Assembly: GCF_050496765.1 (NCBI RefSeq)
Contig: NZ_JBNWEO010000017.1
Location: forward strand, 1 to 64,000
DNA: 64,000 nt
Origin: JAEVLT01 sp050496765
Lineage (GTDB): Bacteria > Bacillota > Bacilli > Bacillales > Cytobacillaceae
Reading direction: 5' to 3'
Under the pieces are notes generated by a model, which did not search any database, had not been told where the DNA came from, and saw nothing but the letters and a program-made list of their open reading frames with translations. The position numbers and the translations under genes were made by a program. Shown in pieces: positions 31,707 to 40,889 of the stretch (its first letter is position 1; every line of letters starts with the position of its first letter).

Positions 31707-33596
31707 TCATTCATTGGCAATGCGGGCAATTCGGCCTTGCTCCAAGTACACAAGCAGGATTGAAATATCTGCCGGGTTGACCCCTGAAATTCGTGAGGCT
31801 TGGGCAATGGACAATGGTTTGATTTTTTTCAGCTTTTGTTTTGCCTCTGTTGCAATACCAGTGATGGCATCATAGTCAATGTCCTCAGGAATCTTTTTAT
31901 TCTCCATTTTTTTCAGCCGGTCAACCTGCTGCAGCGATTTTTCGATGTATCCCTCATACTTAATTTGGATCTCTACCTGTTCTTTCACCTCTTCTGATAA
32001 CAGAATATCACATGGTGCGAGGCTTTCAATATGCCCATACGTCATTTCCGGCCGTTTTAAAAGATCAGAAGCTCGAATCCCATCCTTTAATTCGCTGCCA
32101 CCAATGCTTTTTATCAATTCTTGCACTTGCTCTGTTGGTTTCAAAATGATCGACTCGAGCCTTTTCTTTTCTGCTTCAATTGCTGCTTTTTTCGCTAAAA
32201 ATTTCTCATACCGTTCATCGGAGATTAAACCAATTCGATGGCCAATCTCCGTCAGCCTTAGGTCGGCATTGTCATGGCGAAGCAGCAACCGGTACTCCGC
32301 TCTGGAAGTCAACAAGCGGTACGGTTCATTTGTTCCTTTTGTGACTAAATCATCAATTAGCACGCCAATGTAGGCTTCGGAACGGCTAAGGATTAACTGC
32401 TCGCGGCCAAGGGCATTCAATCCGGCATTAATCCCCGCCATGATCCCCTGTCCGGCTGCTTCTTCATACCCGGATGTTCCGTTAATTTGTCCTGCAGTAT
32501 AAAGGTTTTTCACTACCTTCGTTTCAAGCGTCGGCCAAAGCTGGGTAGGGACGATCGCATCATATTCTATCGCATAGCCGGAGCGCATCATTTGTGCGTT
32601 TTCAAGTCCCGGGATTGTTTTTAAAATTTGTTGCTGCACATCTTCCGGAAGGCTTGTTGACAATCCCTGCACATAGACTTCTTCCGTGTTGCGCCCCTCC
32701 GGTTCAAGAAAGATTTGATGACGCGGCTTATCATTAAAGCGAACCACTTTATCTTCAATTGAAGGACAATAGCGGGGGCCCGTTCCTTTGATCATTCCTG
32801 AATACATTGGCGAGCGATGAAGATTGTTGTCAATCAGCTGATGCGTATGCTCATTTGTATAGGTTAGCCAGCATGGAAGCTGATCGGTAATAAACTTTGT
32901 TGTTTCGTATGAAAAAGCTCTTGGTTCTTTATCACCAGGCTGAATTTCTGTTTTGCTATAGTCAATCGACTGGCTGTTGACGCGCGGCGGCGTCCCTGTT
33001 TTAAAGCGGACAAGCTCAAAACCAAGCTCTTCCAAATGCTCCGAAAGCTTAATTGACGGCTGCTGATTGTTTGGCCCGCTTGAATATTTTAAATCACCGA
33101 TAATGATCTCCCCGCGCAGGAAAGTCCCCGTTGTAATGACAACGGTTTTCGAACGGTAAATGGCACCGGTTTTGGTCACAATCCCTTTGCAAATGCCATC
33201 TTCAACAATGAGACGCTCAGCCATTCCCTGAATCAGCGTTAAATTCGGCTCGTTTTCAATCGTCTTCTTCATTTCCCGCTGATAATCGGCTTTATCGGCC
33301 TGTGCTCTTAAAGCACGAACGGCAGGACCTTTGCCGGTATTCAGCATTCTCATTTGAATATACGTTTTATCAATATTTCTGCCCATTTCTCCGCCAAGAG
33401 CATCAATCTCACGTACGACAATGCCTTTTGCAGGTCCGCCTACAGAGGGGTTACATGGCATAAAGGCAATCATATCCAAGTTGATGGTGATCATTAACGT
33501 TTTGGCACCGAGCCTTGCTGCTGCAAGGCCGGCCTCACTTCCGGCATGTCCCGCTCCAACAACGATCACGTCATATGTTCCAGCTTCGTACTCCAT
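31707..33596 (-). CDS. mnmG: tRNA uridine-34 modification enzyme MnmG (GidA)
   Basis: FAD enzyme that with MnmE adds carboxymethylaminomethyl to U34 of certain tRNAs. It has 629 residues, with the Rossmann motif VVGAGHAGSEAGLAA at 11-25, the GCxxxP-type segment MPCNPSVGGPAKG, and the C-terminal helical domain ending RISGVNPADISILLVYLEQ. Operon mnmE-mnmG-rsmG, as in most Firmicutes. Confidence 0.97.
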   Translation of the reverse strand: MEYEAGTYDVIVVGAGHAGSEAGLAAARLGAKTLMITINLDMIAFMPCNPSVGGPAKGIVVREIDALGGEMGRNIDKTYIQMRMLNTGKGPAVRALRAQADKADYQREMKKTIENEPNLTLIQGMAERLIVEDGICKGIVTKTGAIYRSKTVVITTGTFLRGEIIIGDLKYSSGPNNQQPSIKLSEHLEELGFELVRFKTGTPPRVNSQSIDYSKTEIQPGDKEPRAFSYETTKFITDQLPCWLTYTNEHTHQLIDNNLHRSPMYSGMIKGTGPRYCPSIEDKVVRFNDKPRHQIFLEPEGRNTEEVYVQGLSTSLPEDVQQQILKTIPGLENAQMMRSGYAIEYDAIVPTQLWPTLETKVVKNLYTAGQINGTSGYEEAAGQGIMAGINAGLNALGREQLILSRSEAYIGVLIDDLVTKGTNEPYRLLTSRAEYRLLLRHDNADLRLTEIGHRIGLISDERYEKFLAKKAAIEAEKKRLESIILKPTEQVQELIKSIGGSELKDGIRASDLLKRPEMTYGHIESLAPCDILLSEEVKEQVEIQIKYEGYIEKSLQQVDRLKKMENKKIPEDIDYDAITGIATEAKQKLKKIKPLSIAQASRISGVNPADISILLVYLEQGRIARIANE

Positions 33597-33668
33597 TTTT
33601 CTACTCCTTTTTTACTTTTCACTTATTGCAAACGGATGATTATCAATGTGAACACTTTTCTTCCTCGC

Positions 33669-35054
33669 TTATTTTCCTAAACAGAATTGGGAAAATAACT
33701 GGTCAATCAAGCTTTCATGCACGCTGTCACCAATAATTTCCCCTAATAGCTCCCACGATCTAGTCAAATCAATTTGGGCGATATCAATGGGTACACCCGA
33801 GCGAACTGCATCGATTGCCTCCTCAATGGCACGGTGTGCTTGATTCAACAACGCAATATGCCGGCTGTTTGACACATACGTACTGTCTCCCGTTTCAATC
33901 GAACCGGAAAAGAAAAGAGAAGCAATCGCTTTTTCGAGTTCTTCAACCCCGCGGTCTTCCCGGAGAGAAGTTGTCACAATTCTTTGATCACCAGCAAGTT
34001 CCCGTACTTTGTCCATTTCAATTTGCTGCGGAAGATCCGTTTTATTCACAATCACAATGACATCCATGCCTTTTGTGGCTTTAAACAAATTCTCATCTTC
34101 AATGGTTAATTTTTCCGCCGAATTCAACACAAGCAAAATAAGATCGGCTTCCTTTAAAACTTGGCGCGATTTTTCGACCCCAATCCGTTCAACAATATCT
34201 TCTGTTTCCCGTATTCCTGCCGTATCAAGCAATTTTAGAGGTACACCTTTTACATTGACATATTCCTCAATCACATCGCGCGTCGTTCCGGGAATATCTG
34301 TCACGATCGCCTTGTTTTCATGGACAAGACTATTTAAAAGCGAGGATTTTCCGACATTCGGCCTGCCGACGATTACGGTTGCCAATCCTTCGCGCAAAAT
34401 TTTTCCTTGCTGTGACGTCTCTAAAAGTTTTTGAATTTCATCACGTACATATGATGCTTTTTCCAGTAGCATTTTATGGGTCATTTCCTCGACATCATCG
34501 TATTCCGGATAATCGATATTCACTTCTACATGGGCAAGGGTTTCCAATATTTCTTGCCTTAGTTTACGAATCAATCTCGATAGCCGGCCTTCCATCTGCC
34601 CAAGAGCAACATTCATTGCCCGATCGGTCTTTGCCCGGATCAAGTCCATAACCGCTTCCGCTTGCGACAAGTCAATTCGGCCATTTAAAAAAGCCCGCTT
34701 GGTAAATTCACCTGGCTCAGCCAACCTTGCGCCATGATTCAAGACAAGCTGCAATACCCGATGAACCGACACCATCCCGCCGTGGCAATTCACTTCAACA
34801 ACGTCTTCTTTTGTGAACGTCTTTGGACCTTTCATCACGGTCATCATCACTTCTTCGACAACCTGTCCGCTTTTCGGATCGATTAAATGCCCATAGTGGA
34901 TCGTGTGGCTAGCCACATCCTCTAGCTGCTTGCCGCTGACACTTTTAAAAAGCAGACCGGCGATTGAAATGGCGTCAGACCCGCTTAATCGGACAACCGC
35001 AATCGCACCCTCCCCCATCGGTGTCGAAATTGCCACAATCGTATCCATCTCCAT
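33669..35054 (-). CDS. mnmE: tRNA modification GTPase MnmE
   Basis: Partner of MnmG, 461 residues. An N-terminal formyl-folate-binding domain is followed by helical segments flanking a G domain with VGRPNVGKSSLLNSL, DTAGIRET and NKTD. The protein ends in the conserved CLGK, which supplies the active-site cysteine. The ATG at 35054 is preceded by GGTGGTG; the ATG at 35048 is an alternative. Confidence 0.97.
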   Translation of the reverse strand: MEMDTIVAISTPMGEGAIAVVRLSGSDAISIAGLLFKSVSGKQLEDVASHTIHYGHLIDPKSGQVVEEVMMTVMKGPKTFTKEDVVEVNCHGGMVSVHRVLQLVLNHGARLAEPGEFTKRAFLNGRIDLSQAEAVMDLIRAKTDRAMNVALGQMEGRLSRLIRKLRQEILETLAHVEVNIDYPEYDDVEEMTHKMLLEKASYVRDEIQKLLETSQQGKILREGLATVIVGRPNVGKSSLLNSLVHENKAIVTDIPGTTRDVIEEYVNVKGVPLKLLDTAGIRETEDIVERIGVEKSRQVLKEADLILLVLNSAEKLTIEDENLFKATKGMDVIVIVNKTDLPQQIEMDKVRELAGDQRIVTTSLREDRGVEELEKAIASLFFSGSIETGDSTYVSNSRHIALLNQAHRAIEEAIDAVRSGVPIDIAQIDLTRSWELLGEIIGDSVHESLIDQLFSQFCLGK

Positions 35055-35161
35055 CTTGTTCACCACCGTTTCAAATAAAGTACGATCTATATAAATCAAG
35101 AATTTATCCCAAACATTTAGAATAGCATAGGTTCATTTCTAGAGCAAAAAAACTTTTCAAG

Positions 35162-35248
35162 TTATCCACACTCAAAAAACAGTACTCGTTATATTTTAAC
35201 TTATCCACATGTGAATAACAATAAAACAGCCATGAACAATTATCCACT
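35162..35248. promoter_or_regulatory. DnaA-box cluster between mnmE and jag
   Basis: Perfect boxes TTATCCACA at 35162-35170 and 35201-35209 and TGTGAATAA at 35210-35218; TTATCCACT at 35240-35248 is one base off. The second and third are adjacent and inverted. The cluster lies about 2.3 kb from the main oriC boxes, upstream of mnmE, and may act on initiation or on mnmE transcription. Confidence 0.65.
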
Positions 35249-35293
35249 ACAAAATTCTCAAGCATCCGCCCCTGTCCAACCATCGTGAATGCA

Positions 35294-35337
35294 TAAAAAA
35301 ACACCCTATCATCAAATTGATAGGATGTTTTTTCGTG
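35294..35337 (-). terminator. terminator after jag
   Basis: CATCCTATCA and TGATAGGGTG form a 10-bp stem (loop of about 6) with seven Ts on the minus strand. It ends the rpmH-rnpA-yidC-jag transcripts. Confidence 0.9.
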
Positions 35338-35353
35338 TTTTTTTCTTTACGTT

Positions 35354-35974
35354 TTATTTGTTTGGTGTAATCACAATGAAACGGTTAGGCTCTGTTCCGT
35401 CGGAATACGTTTTAATTCGACGATTTTCTGCCAAAGCGGTGTGAATCACTTTTCGCTCATAAGAAGGCATTGGTTCTAACGATACAGCTTTTCCTGTCCG
35501 CATCGCCTTTTCGGCTAATCGATGCGCAAGCTGGGTCAATGTATCATTTCTTCTTTTTCGATAATCCTCCGCATCGAGTATGACAGTGAAATAGTGTTCG
35601 GCAAAACGATTCATGACCAACTGTGTTAAATATTGCAATGAATTAAGCGTTTGCCCTCTTTTTCCGATTAGCAAAGCAATTTTTTCACCCTTCAAGGTAA
35701 AAAGAATCTGTTTTCCGTCTTGGTGAACCTCAATTGTGACAGGTGCCCCCATCTTCTCGCTGACTTGAATGAGAAAATTCTTTGCTTCTTCAATTGGATC
35801 CGTTTTTACCGTTACTTTGACGATCGCCGGCCGCGATCCAAAAATACCGAAAATGCCTTTTTTTCCTTCATCGATAACGGAAACTTCTGTGCGGTCTTGG
35901 GTTGTATTTAATTGAGCTAAAGCTGATTCTACTGCCTCGACAACCGTTTGTCCTGTAGCAGTTACTTGTCTCAC
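35354..35974 (-). CDS. jag: RNA-binding protein Jag/KhpB (SpoIIIJ-associated)
   Basis: A 206-residue protein with an N-terminal Jag domain (about 1-50, VTATGQTVVEAVESALAQLN), a KH domain (about 75-150, LLIGKRGQTLNSLQYL) and a C-terminal R3H domain (R-K-R-R plus MPSYERKVIHTAL). It binds RNA and affects elongation and division in streptococci. The GTG start overlaps the yidC stop as GTGA, so the genes are translationally coupled. Confidence 0.95.
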   Translation of the reverse strand: MRQVTATGQTVVEAVESALAQLNTTQDRTEVSVIDEGKKGIFGIFGSRPAIVKVTVKTDPIEEAKNFLIQVSEKMGAPVTIEVHQDGKQILFTLKGEKIALLIGKRGQTLNSLQYLTQLVMNRFAEHYFTVILDAEDYRKRRNDTLTQLAHRLAEKAMRTGKAVSLEPMPSYERKVIHTALAENRRIKTYSDGTEPNRFIVITPNK

Positions 35975-36747
35975 TTTTTCGCTCCTCCCGCATTGCCGGA
36001 TGCTGATGTTTTCTGGAGCTCCGGTCCTTTAATAAAGTAGGTTTGCACAATCATAAAAATATTACCAACAACCCAATATAACGAGAGGGCTGCCGGAAAA
36101 TTAAACGCAAAGATAACGATCATTATCGGCATCATCCATACCATCATGGCCATTTGCGGATTTTGGTTTTCTGTACCGGCCATCATCATTTTTTGCTGAA
36201 TAAACGTTGTGATTCCTGCAATAATCGGCAAAATGTAATATGGATCTTTTACTCCAAGGTCAAACCAGAGAAAAGTATCTTGCGCAATCGCGCGCGTTCT
36301 TGAAATCGCATGATAAAATCCGATTAAAATCGGCATTTGAATAATCAATGGGAAACAGCCGGCCATCGGGTTGACGCCATGCTTTTGGAACAATGCCATT
36401 GTTTCCTGCTGCAGCATTTGCTGTGTTTTTTGATCCTTTGAACTGTATTTTTCTCTTAGTTTCTTTAGTTCCGGCTGAAGCGCCTGCATTGCCTTTGAGC
36501 TCTTTGTTTGCTTGACCATCAGCGGGAAAATGATTAACCGGATCACGATGGTAACAACAATAATCGACAGACCGTAACTTCCTCCAAGAACCTGGGCAAC
36601 CTTTGTAATAAGCCATGATAATGGATAGACAATGTATTCATTCCAAATCCCTTTACTCTCAGGGGTGATCGGCTGATTGATCTGGGTGCAACCTGCAAGC
36701 AGCAACAAAAAGATTATACTGATTAAAACAATTATTCGCCTTTTCAA
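35971..36747 (-). CDS. yidC: membrane protein insertase YidC1 (SpoIIIJ)
   Basis: Insertase of the Oxa1/YidC family, 258 residues. A lipoprotein signal ends at LLLLAGC (acylated C19), followed by five membrane helices. The core sequences are VTIVIRLIIFPLMVKQTKSSKAM and MAGCFPLIIQMPILIGFYHAI. Next to rnpA and jag it corresponds to SpoIIIJ, which in B. subtilis is required for forespore SigG activity. Confidence 0.96.
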   Translation of the reverse strand: MKRRIIVLISIIFLLLLAGCTQINQPITPESKGIWNEYIVYPLSWLITKVAQVLGGSYGLSIIVVTIVIRLIIFPLMVKQTKSSKAMQALQPELKKLREKYSSKDQKTQQMLQQETMALFQKHGVNPMAGCFPLIIQMPILIGFYHAISRTRAIAQDTFLWFDLGVKDPYYILPIIAGITTFIQQKMMMAGTENQNPQMAMMVWMMPIMIVIFAFNFPAALSLYWVVGNIFMIVQTYFIKGPELQKTSASGNAGGAKK

Positions 36748-36832
36748 CCAAGTTTTCCTCCTTTAATTCTATCTATTTTTTAGAAGCTCCGCTATTGCAG
36801 TATGTAAAAGTTCATAAAATTGTTTAAGTGGC

Positions 36833-37192
36833 TCATCTTTCAGTTTGCTTTTCTCTCTTTAAAACTTTCCCTACTTTTAAAACGTGCTGCAAACTTTTTT
36901 TTACATCAAAAAAGGACATTTCAGCCGTCGGTTTTCTGGCAATGATCACATAGTCTCGCTCAGCGTAAAGAAGATCAGCCATTTCGAAAATAGCCTGGCG
37001 AATATAACGCTTAACTCGATTTCTCGTAACAGCATTGCCAATTTTTTTGCTGACGGACAGCCCGATTCGGAAAGAAGTCTGTCCTTCTTTCGCTAATACA
37101 TACACGACAAATTGCCGATTGGCGAAAGATCGTCCTTTTTTAAATACTTCTTGAAATTCCTGATTCTTTTTGATTCGCAATTCTTTTTTCAC
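36833..37192 (-). CDS. rnpA: ribonuclease P protein component
   Basis: A 119-residue protein subunit of RNase P that helps the RNA subunit trim tRNA 5' ends. The RNR motif NAVTRNRVKRYIRQAI and the N-terminal LRIKKNQEFQEVFKKGRSF are typical. It follows rpmH beyond a terminator-like hairpin. Confidence 0.96.
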   Translation of the reverse strand: MKKELRIKKNQEFQEVFKKGRSFANRQFVVYVLAKEGQTSFRIGLSVSKKIGNAVTRNRVKRYIRQAIFEMADLLYAERDYVIIARKPTAEMSFFDVKKSLQHVLKVGKVLKREKQTER

Positions 37193-37251
37193 GGAAAAAA
37201 CACCTTCAATTTTGGTTAGTCCAACAGATGACGCTCCGTTCTTCCTATTAG

Positions 37252-37283
37252 AAAAAAGACCACTGAGACGTTTCAGTGGTCTA
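37252..37283 (-). terminator. terminator or attenuator between rpmH and rnpA
   Basis: GACCACTGA and TCAGTGGTC form a perfect 9-bp stem (loop AACGTC) followed by six Ts on the minus strand. The stem's first base overlaps the rpmH stop codon. It should cut transcription after rpmH so that L34 is made in excess over RnpA. Confidence 0.9.
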
Positions 37284-37415
37284 TGCTGATAAAACTTTTC
37301 TTCCTTTACGGCGGCGGCGAGCCAGAACTTTACGTCCGTTTGCTGTGCTCATTCGGCTGCGGAAGCCATGAACTTTGCTATGTTTTCGTTTATTTGGTTG
37401 ATACGTTCTTTTCAT
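37281..37415 (-). CDS. rpmH: 50S ribosomal protein L34
   Basis: A 44-residue highly basic ribosomal protein, read directly from the sequence: it begins MKRTYQPNKRKHSKVHGFR and ends RRKGRKVLSA with TAG. GGGAGGTG lies seven bases before the ATG. It faces away from dnaA across the origin, the standard bacterial arrangement. Confidence 0.97.
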   Translation of the reverse strand: MKRTYQPNKRKHSKVHGFRSRMSTANGRKVLARRRRKGRKVLSA

Positions 37416-37469
37416 CTATGACACCTCCCAAAAGGAATAGCCCTTAAATTCAATTAGACAGTCTTAATT

Positions 37470-37499
37470 ATTATATAGATGATAAACAGGAATTGTCAA
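37470..37499 (-). promoter_or_regulatory. rpmH promoter
   Basis: TTGACA, an 18-base spacer and TATAAT on the minus strand, both perfect hexamers, about 55 bases upstream of the rpmH start. Confidence 0.85.
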
Positions 37500-37548
37500 C
37501 CACCTCACAAATTCACTTTTTACCAGCAACATATCCCCAAAAACAGAC

Positions 37549-37810
37549 TGTGGATAAAAAAAACGACAATTTTTGCACTGTACACAAATTATCGACAGTT
37601 TTTGCACAAAGGCAGAGCTTGTGGACAAAATTTATTCAGCTAACGTCACTGTTGTGGATAAATACTGAAAAACCATTGCGCCACTATCTATTATCTGGTA
37701 TTATATTTGTGTTTTCACTCTGAATAACTATAGGGGAAATTTTATTTTATCCACATTATGTGGATAAGTTGTGGATAGTTATTCAACTCATCTGAAGATA
37801 CTTGTCCACA
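37549..37810. promoter_or_regulatory. oriC: oriC, upstream DnaA-box region
   Basis: Perfect boxes: TGTGGATAA at 37549-37557, 37653-37661 and 37759-37767, and TTATCCACA at 37747-37755. Near matches lie at 37589-37597, 37620-37628, 37770-37778 and 37802-37810. This is the incA/incB half of a bipartite Bacillus-type origin, where DnaA assembles and also represses dnaA. The rest of 37424-38072 is AT-rich with no gene. Confidence 0.93.
37676..37704 (+). promoter_or_regulatory. candidate dnaA promoter
   Basis: TTGCGC, a 17-base spacer and TATTAT on the plus strand, set among the DnaA boxes, consistent with DnaA autoregulation. The leader to the dnaA start would be about 360 bases. Confidence 0.5.
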
Positions 37811-38072
37811 ATGAGTGGATATTGTCGAATCTCCACTTTTATTCCTTATTATATATTTTTCCACAAACAGTCACTTGTATATTTATAAAAATCTGCGCTT
37901 CAGGCTGTTTTAGTGTCCAGACAGCCGCTCATAAGCTAGTTTGAACATTTATTTTTTTTCAATTCAAAGGATTGCGGGCAAGCATGGATACGGTAAGAAA
38001 CAGGTACAGTGGACAAGCTGCAAATCAATTTGAAACAACCAAATTTCAAGTATGAAAAAGGAGGGAACTGAT

Positions 38073-39419
38073 TTGGAAAACATAGCGGATCTTTGGAATG
38101 CAGCGTTGACAAAAGTAGAAAAAAAAATAAGCAAACCAAGTTTCGACACATGGTTAAAGTCAACACAAGCACATTCCCTGCAGGGGGATCTGCTAGTTAT
38201 CACTGCTCCAAATGAATTTGCGCGTGATTGGCTGGAAGAACGATATTCACAGTTAATTTCAGGAATTCTATATGAAATTACAGGTGAAGAACTGGCGGTA
38301 AAATTTATTATCCCGCAAAGTCCAACTGAACAAGAATTTGAAATGGCCGTCCCTCCGCAAAAACAAAAAAAAGATGATGATCACAGCGATTTTCCGCAAA
38401 ATATTTTAAATCCGAAGTATACATTTGACACTTTCGTGATTGGATCAGGAAATCGTTTTGCACATGCAGCATCACTGGCTGTTGCCGAGGCGCCTGCAAA
38501 AGCATACAATCCGCTGTTTATCTATGGGGGAGTAGGATTAGGCAAAACTCATTTAATGCACGCAATCGGCCATTATGTGTTGGAACATAATCCAGCAGCA
38601 AAAGTGGTGTACCTGTCTTCGGAAAAATTTACAAATGAATTTATCAATTCCATTCGCGACAATAAAGCTGAAAATTTTCGTACCAAATATCGCAATGTCG
38701 ATGTCCTGTTAATCGATGATATTCAATTCCTGGCCGGAAAAGAATCAACCCAGGAAGAATTCTTTCATACCTTTAACAGTCTTCATGAAGAAAGCAAGCA
38801 AATTGTCATATCAAGTGATCGGCCGCCAAAAGAAATCCCAACGCTGGAAGATCGTTTACGTTCACGCTTTGAATGGGGATTAATCACAGATATTACCCCG
38901 CCTGATTTAGAAACGAGGATTGCAATTCTGCGTAAAAAGGCAAAAGCAGATGGTTTGGATATTCCGAATGAAGTAATGCTTTATATTGCCAATCAAATAG
39001 ATTCCAATATCCGTGAGCTAGAAGGCGCACTGATTCGGGTTGTTGCCTACTCATCACTGATCAATAAAGATATTAATGCCGATCTGGCAGCTGAAGCATT
39101 AAAGGATATTATCCCAAGTTCGAAACCAAAAGTTGTAACCATCCATGATATTCAAAAAGCAGTCGGGGAACAGTTTAATATTAAGCTTGAAGATTTTAAA
39201 GCAAAGAAACGAACAAAGTCGGTTGCATTTCCACGGCAAATTGCGATGTATTTATCAAGGGAATTAACGGATTACTCCTTGCCAAAGATCGGGGAAGAAT
39301 TCGGCGGCAGAGATCATACGACAGTGATCCATGCCCATGAAAAAATCTCAAAACTACTGCAGTCGGATGCCCAATTGCAAAAGCAAATGAAAGAATTAAA
39401 TGAAATGTTAAAACTATAA
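38073..39419 (+). CDS. dnaA: chromosomal replication initiator DnaA
   Basis: AAA+ initiator of 448 residues. Domain I (1-80) interacts with helicase-loading partners, followed by a short linker. Domain III has Walker A GGVGLGKTHLMHAIG, Walker B VDVLLIDDIQFLAGK and the arginine-finger region EDRLRSRFEWGL. Domain IV has the box-binding signature GGRDHTTVIHAHEKI. The start is TTG at 38073 (LENIADLW), eight bases after GGAGG; an in-frame ATG at 38052 precedes that ribosome site and is not used. Confidence 0.98.
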   Translation: MENIADLWNAALTKVEKKISKPSFDTWLKSTQAHSLQGDLLVITAPNEFARDWLEERYSQLISGILYEITGEELAVKFIIPQSPTEQEFEMAVPPQKQKKDDDHSDFPQNILNPKYTFDTFVIGSGNRFAHAASLAVAEAPAKAYNPLFIYGGVGLGKTHLMHAIGHYVLEHNPAAKVVYLSSEKFTNEFINSIRDNKAENFRTKYRNVDVLLIDDIQFLAGKESTQEEFFHTFNSLHEESKQIVISSDRPPKEIPTLEDRLRSRFEWGLITDITPPDLETRIAILRKKAKADGLDIPNEVMLYIANQIDSNIRELEGALIRVVAYSSLINKDINADLAAEALKDIIPSSKPKVVTIHDIQKAVGEQFNIKLEDFKAKKRTKSVAFPRQIAMYLSRELTDYSLPKIGEEFGGRDHTTVIHAHEKISKLLQSDAQLQKQMKELNEMLKL

Positions 39420-39422
39420 AAT

Positions 39423-39560
39423 TGTGCATAACTTCTTTGGACTTATACACAGTCTGTCCACATGTGGATAGACTGTGTTTCCTTTGAAAAATGAAGTTAT
39501 CCACAAATCAACAGCGCCTACTAGTACTTCTATTTTTTTTTAAAATTTTATTATATACAA
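39423..39560. promoter_or_regulatory. oriC: oriC, dnaA-dnaN part with unwinding element
   Basis: Boxes TGTGCATAA (39423-39431), TTATACACA (39443-39451) and TTATCCACA (39497-39505), with a near match at 39463-39471. The last box is followed by a GC-rich linker, then CTA CTA GTA CTT CTA at 39518-39532 (the DnaA-trio pattern) and an AT-only stretch to about 39556. In B. subtilis DnaA opens the duplex at just this arrangement. Confidence 0.93.
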
Positions 39561-39614
39561 TCTGCAAAGTTGCACATCATTCTAAATATATGCCAATGCG
39601 GGAGGATTTATGAA

Positions 39615-40751
39615 ATGAAATTTATAATCCAACGAGATCGTCTAGTTCAAAGTGTGCAAGACGTTATGAAGGCTGTTACCTCAAAAACAACAATTCCCAT
39701 TTTAACGGGGATCAAAGTCACTGCAACTGAAAATGGGGTAACGTTAACAGGAAGTGATTCGGATATTTCCATTGAATCTTCTATTCCGAAAGAAGAAAAT
39801 GGCGATGAAATTGTCGAAGTGAAACAGACCGGTTCCATTGTCCTTCAAGCAAAATTCTTTAGCGAAATTGTCAAAAAACTGCCGACTGATTTTGTTGAAA
39901 TTGAAGTATTGAATCATTTGCAAACCATTATCAGATCCGGGAAATCCGAATTTAATTTAAATGGTCTTGATGCGGAGGAATATCCCCGCCTTCCGTTGAT
40001 CGAAGAAAACAACAAATTTCAAATTGCTGCCGACCTTCTTAAAGCCTTGATTCGCCAAACTGTTTTCGCAGTGTCCACCTCAGAAACACGACCGATCTTG
40101 ACAGGTGTCAACTGGAAGGTTGAAAACGATGAACTGATCTGTATTGCAACAGATAGCCACCGGCTTGCATTGAGAAAGGCAAAGGTTGAAAGTGAAGCAA
40201 ACGAAACATACAATGTCGTTATTCCAGGAAAAAGTTTAAGTGAGTTAAGTAAAATCATTGATGATACAAGCGATTTAATTGATATTGTTATAACAGAAAA
40301 TCAAGTTTTGTTTAAAGCCAAGCATTTATTGTTTTTCTCAAGATTGCTTGAAGGAAATTATCCGGATACTTCACGATTGATTCCAACGGAAAGCAAAACA
40401 GAGGTCACTGTGAATACAAAGGAATTTTTACAAGCAATTGATCGCGCGTCGCTTCTGGCTCGGGAAGGAAAGAACAATGTTGTCAAGTTTTCAACAATCG
40501 AAGCAGAAAGCATTGAAATTTCTTCGAATACGCCAGAAATCGGGAAAGTTGTGGAAGAAGTTCAGAGTCAATCAATTGAAGGGGAAGAGTTGAAAATTTC
40601 CTTTAGTGCTAAATATATGATGGATGCACTGAAAGCATTGGAAGGAACCGATATTAGGGTCAGCTTCACAGGAGCCATGCGACCATTTGTCATTCGCCCC
40701 CTTCATGATGAAACCATCCTGCAGCTAATTTTGCCAGTCAGGACGTATTAA
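39615..40751 (+). CDS. dnaN: DNA polymerase III beta clamp
   Basis: Ring-shaped sliding clamp, 378 residues in three repeated domains. It opens MKFIIQRDRLVQSVQDVMKA and ends MRPFVIRPLHDETILQLILPVRTY. The ATG at 39615 is nine bases after GGAGG; the upstream in-frame extension covers origin sequence. Confidence 0.97.
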   Translation: MKFIIQRDRLVQSVQDVMKAVTSKTTIPILTGIKVTATENGVTLTGSDSDISIESSIPKEENGDEIVEVKQTGSIVLQAKFFSEIVKKLPTDFVEIEVLNHLQTIIRSGKSEFNLNGLDAEEYPRLPLIEENNKFQIAADLLKALIRQTVFAVSTSETRPILTGVNWKVENDELICIATDSHRLALRKAKVESEANETYNVVIPGKSLSELSKIIDDTSDLIDIVITENQVLFKAKHLLFFSRLLEGNYPDTSRLIPTESKTEVTVNTKEFLQAIDRASLLAREGKNNVVKFSTIEAESIEISSNTPEIGKVVEEVQSQSIEGEELKISFSAKYMMDALKALEGTDIRVSFTGAMRPFVIRPLHDETILQLILPVRTY

Positions 40752-40765
40752 AATGTGAAAATAGA

Positions 40766-40803
40766 TCAAAGCTGCTTTACCTAAGGCAGCTTTTGTTCTT
40801 TTT
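40766..40803 (+). terminator. terminator after dnaN
   Basis: AAAGCTGC and GCAGCTTT form an 8-bp stem with a T-rich tail (TTGTTCTTTTT). Some transcription probably continues to yaaA and recF. Confidence 0.78.
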
Positions 40804-40889
40804 AGTGGATTTTTAGTTTTCTTTGTATCTAAGCCGATTATTTAGTAAAATAAAGTATTGGAGACCATTTTAGAAAAGAGTGATAACCT

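Noticed and set aside
31688..31807. Longer RsmG starting inside mnmG
   Set aside because: GAGGAAG and the ATG at 31687 give the standard protein.
38052..38072. ATG start for dnaA seven codons earlier
   Set aside because: That ATG lies upstream of the GGAGG site and the family begins at the TTG (LENIADLW).
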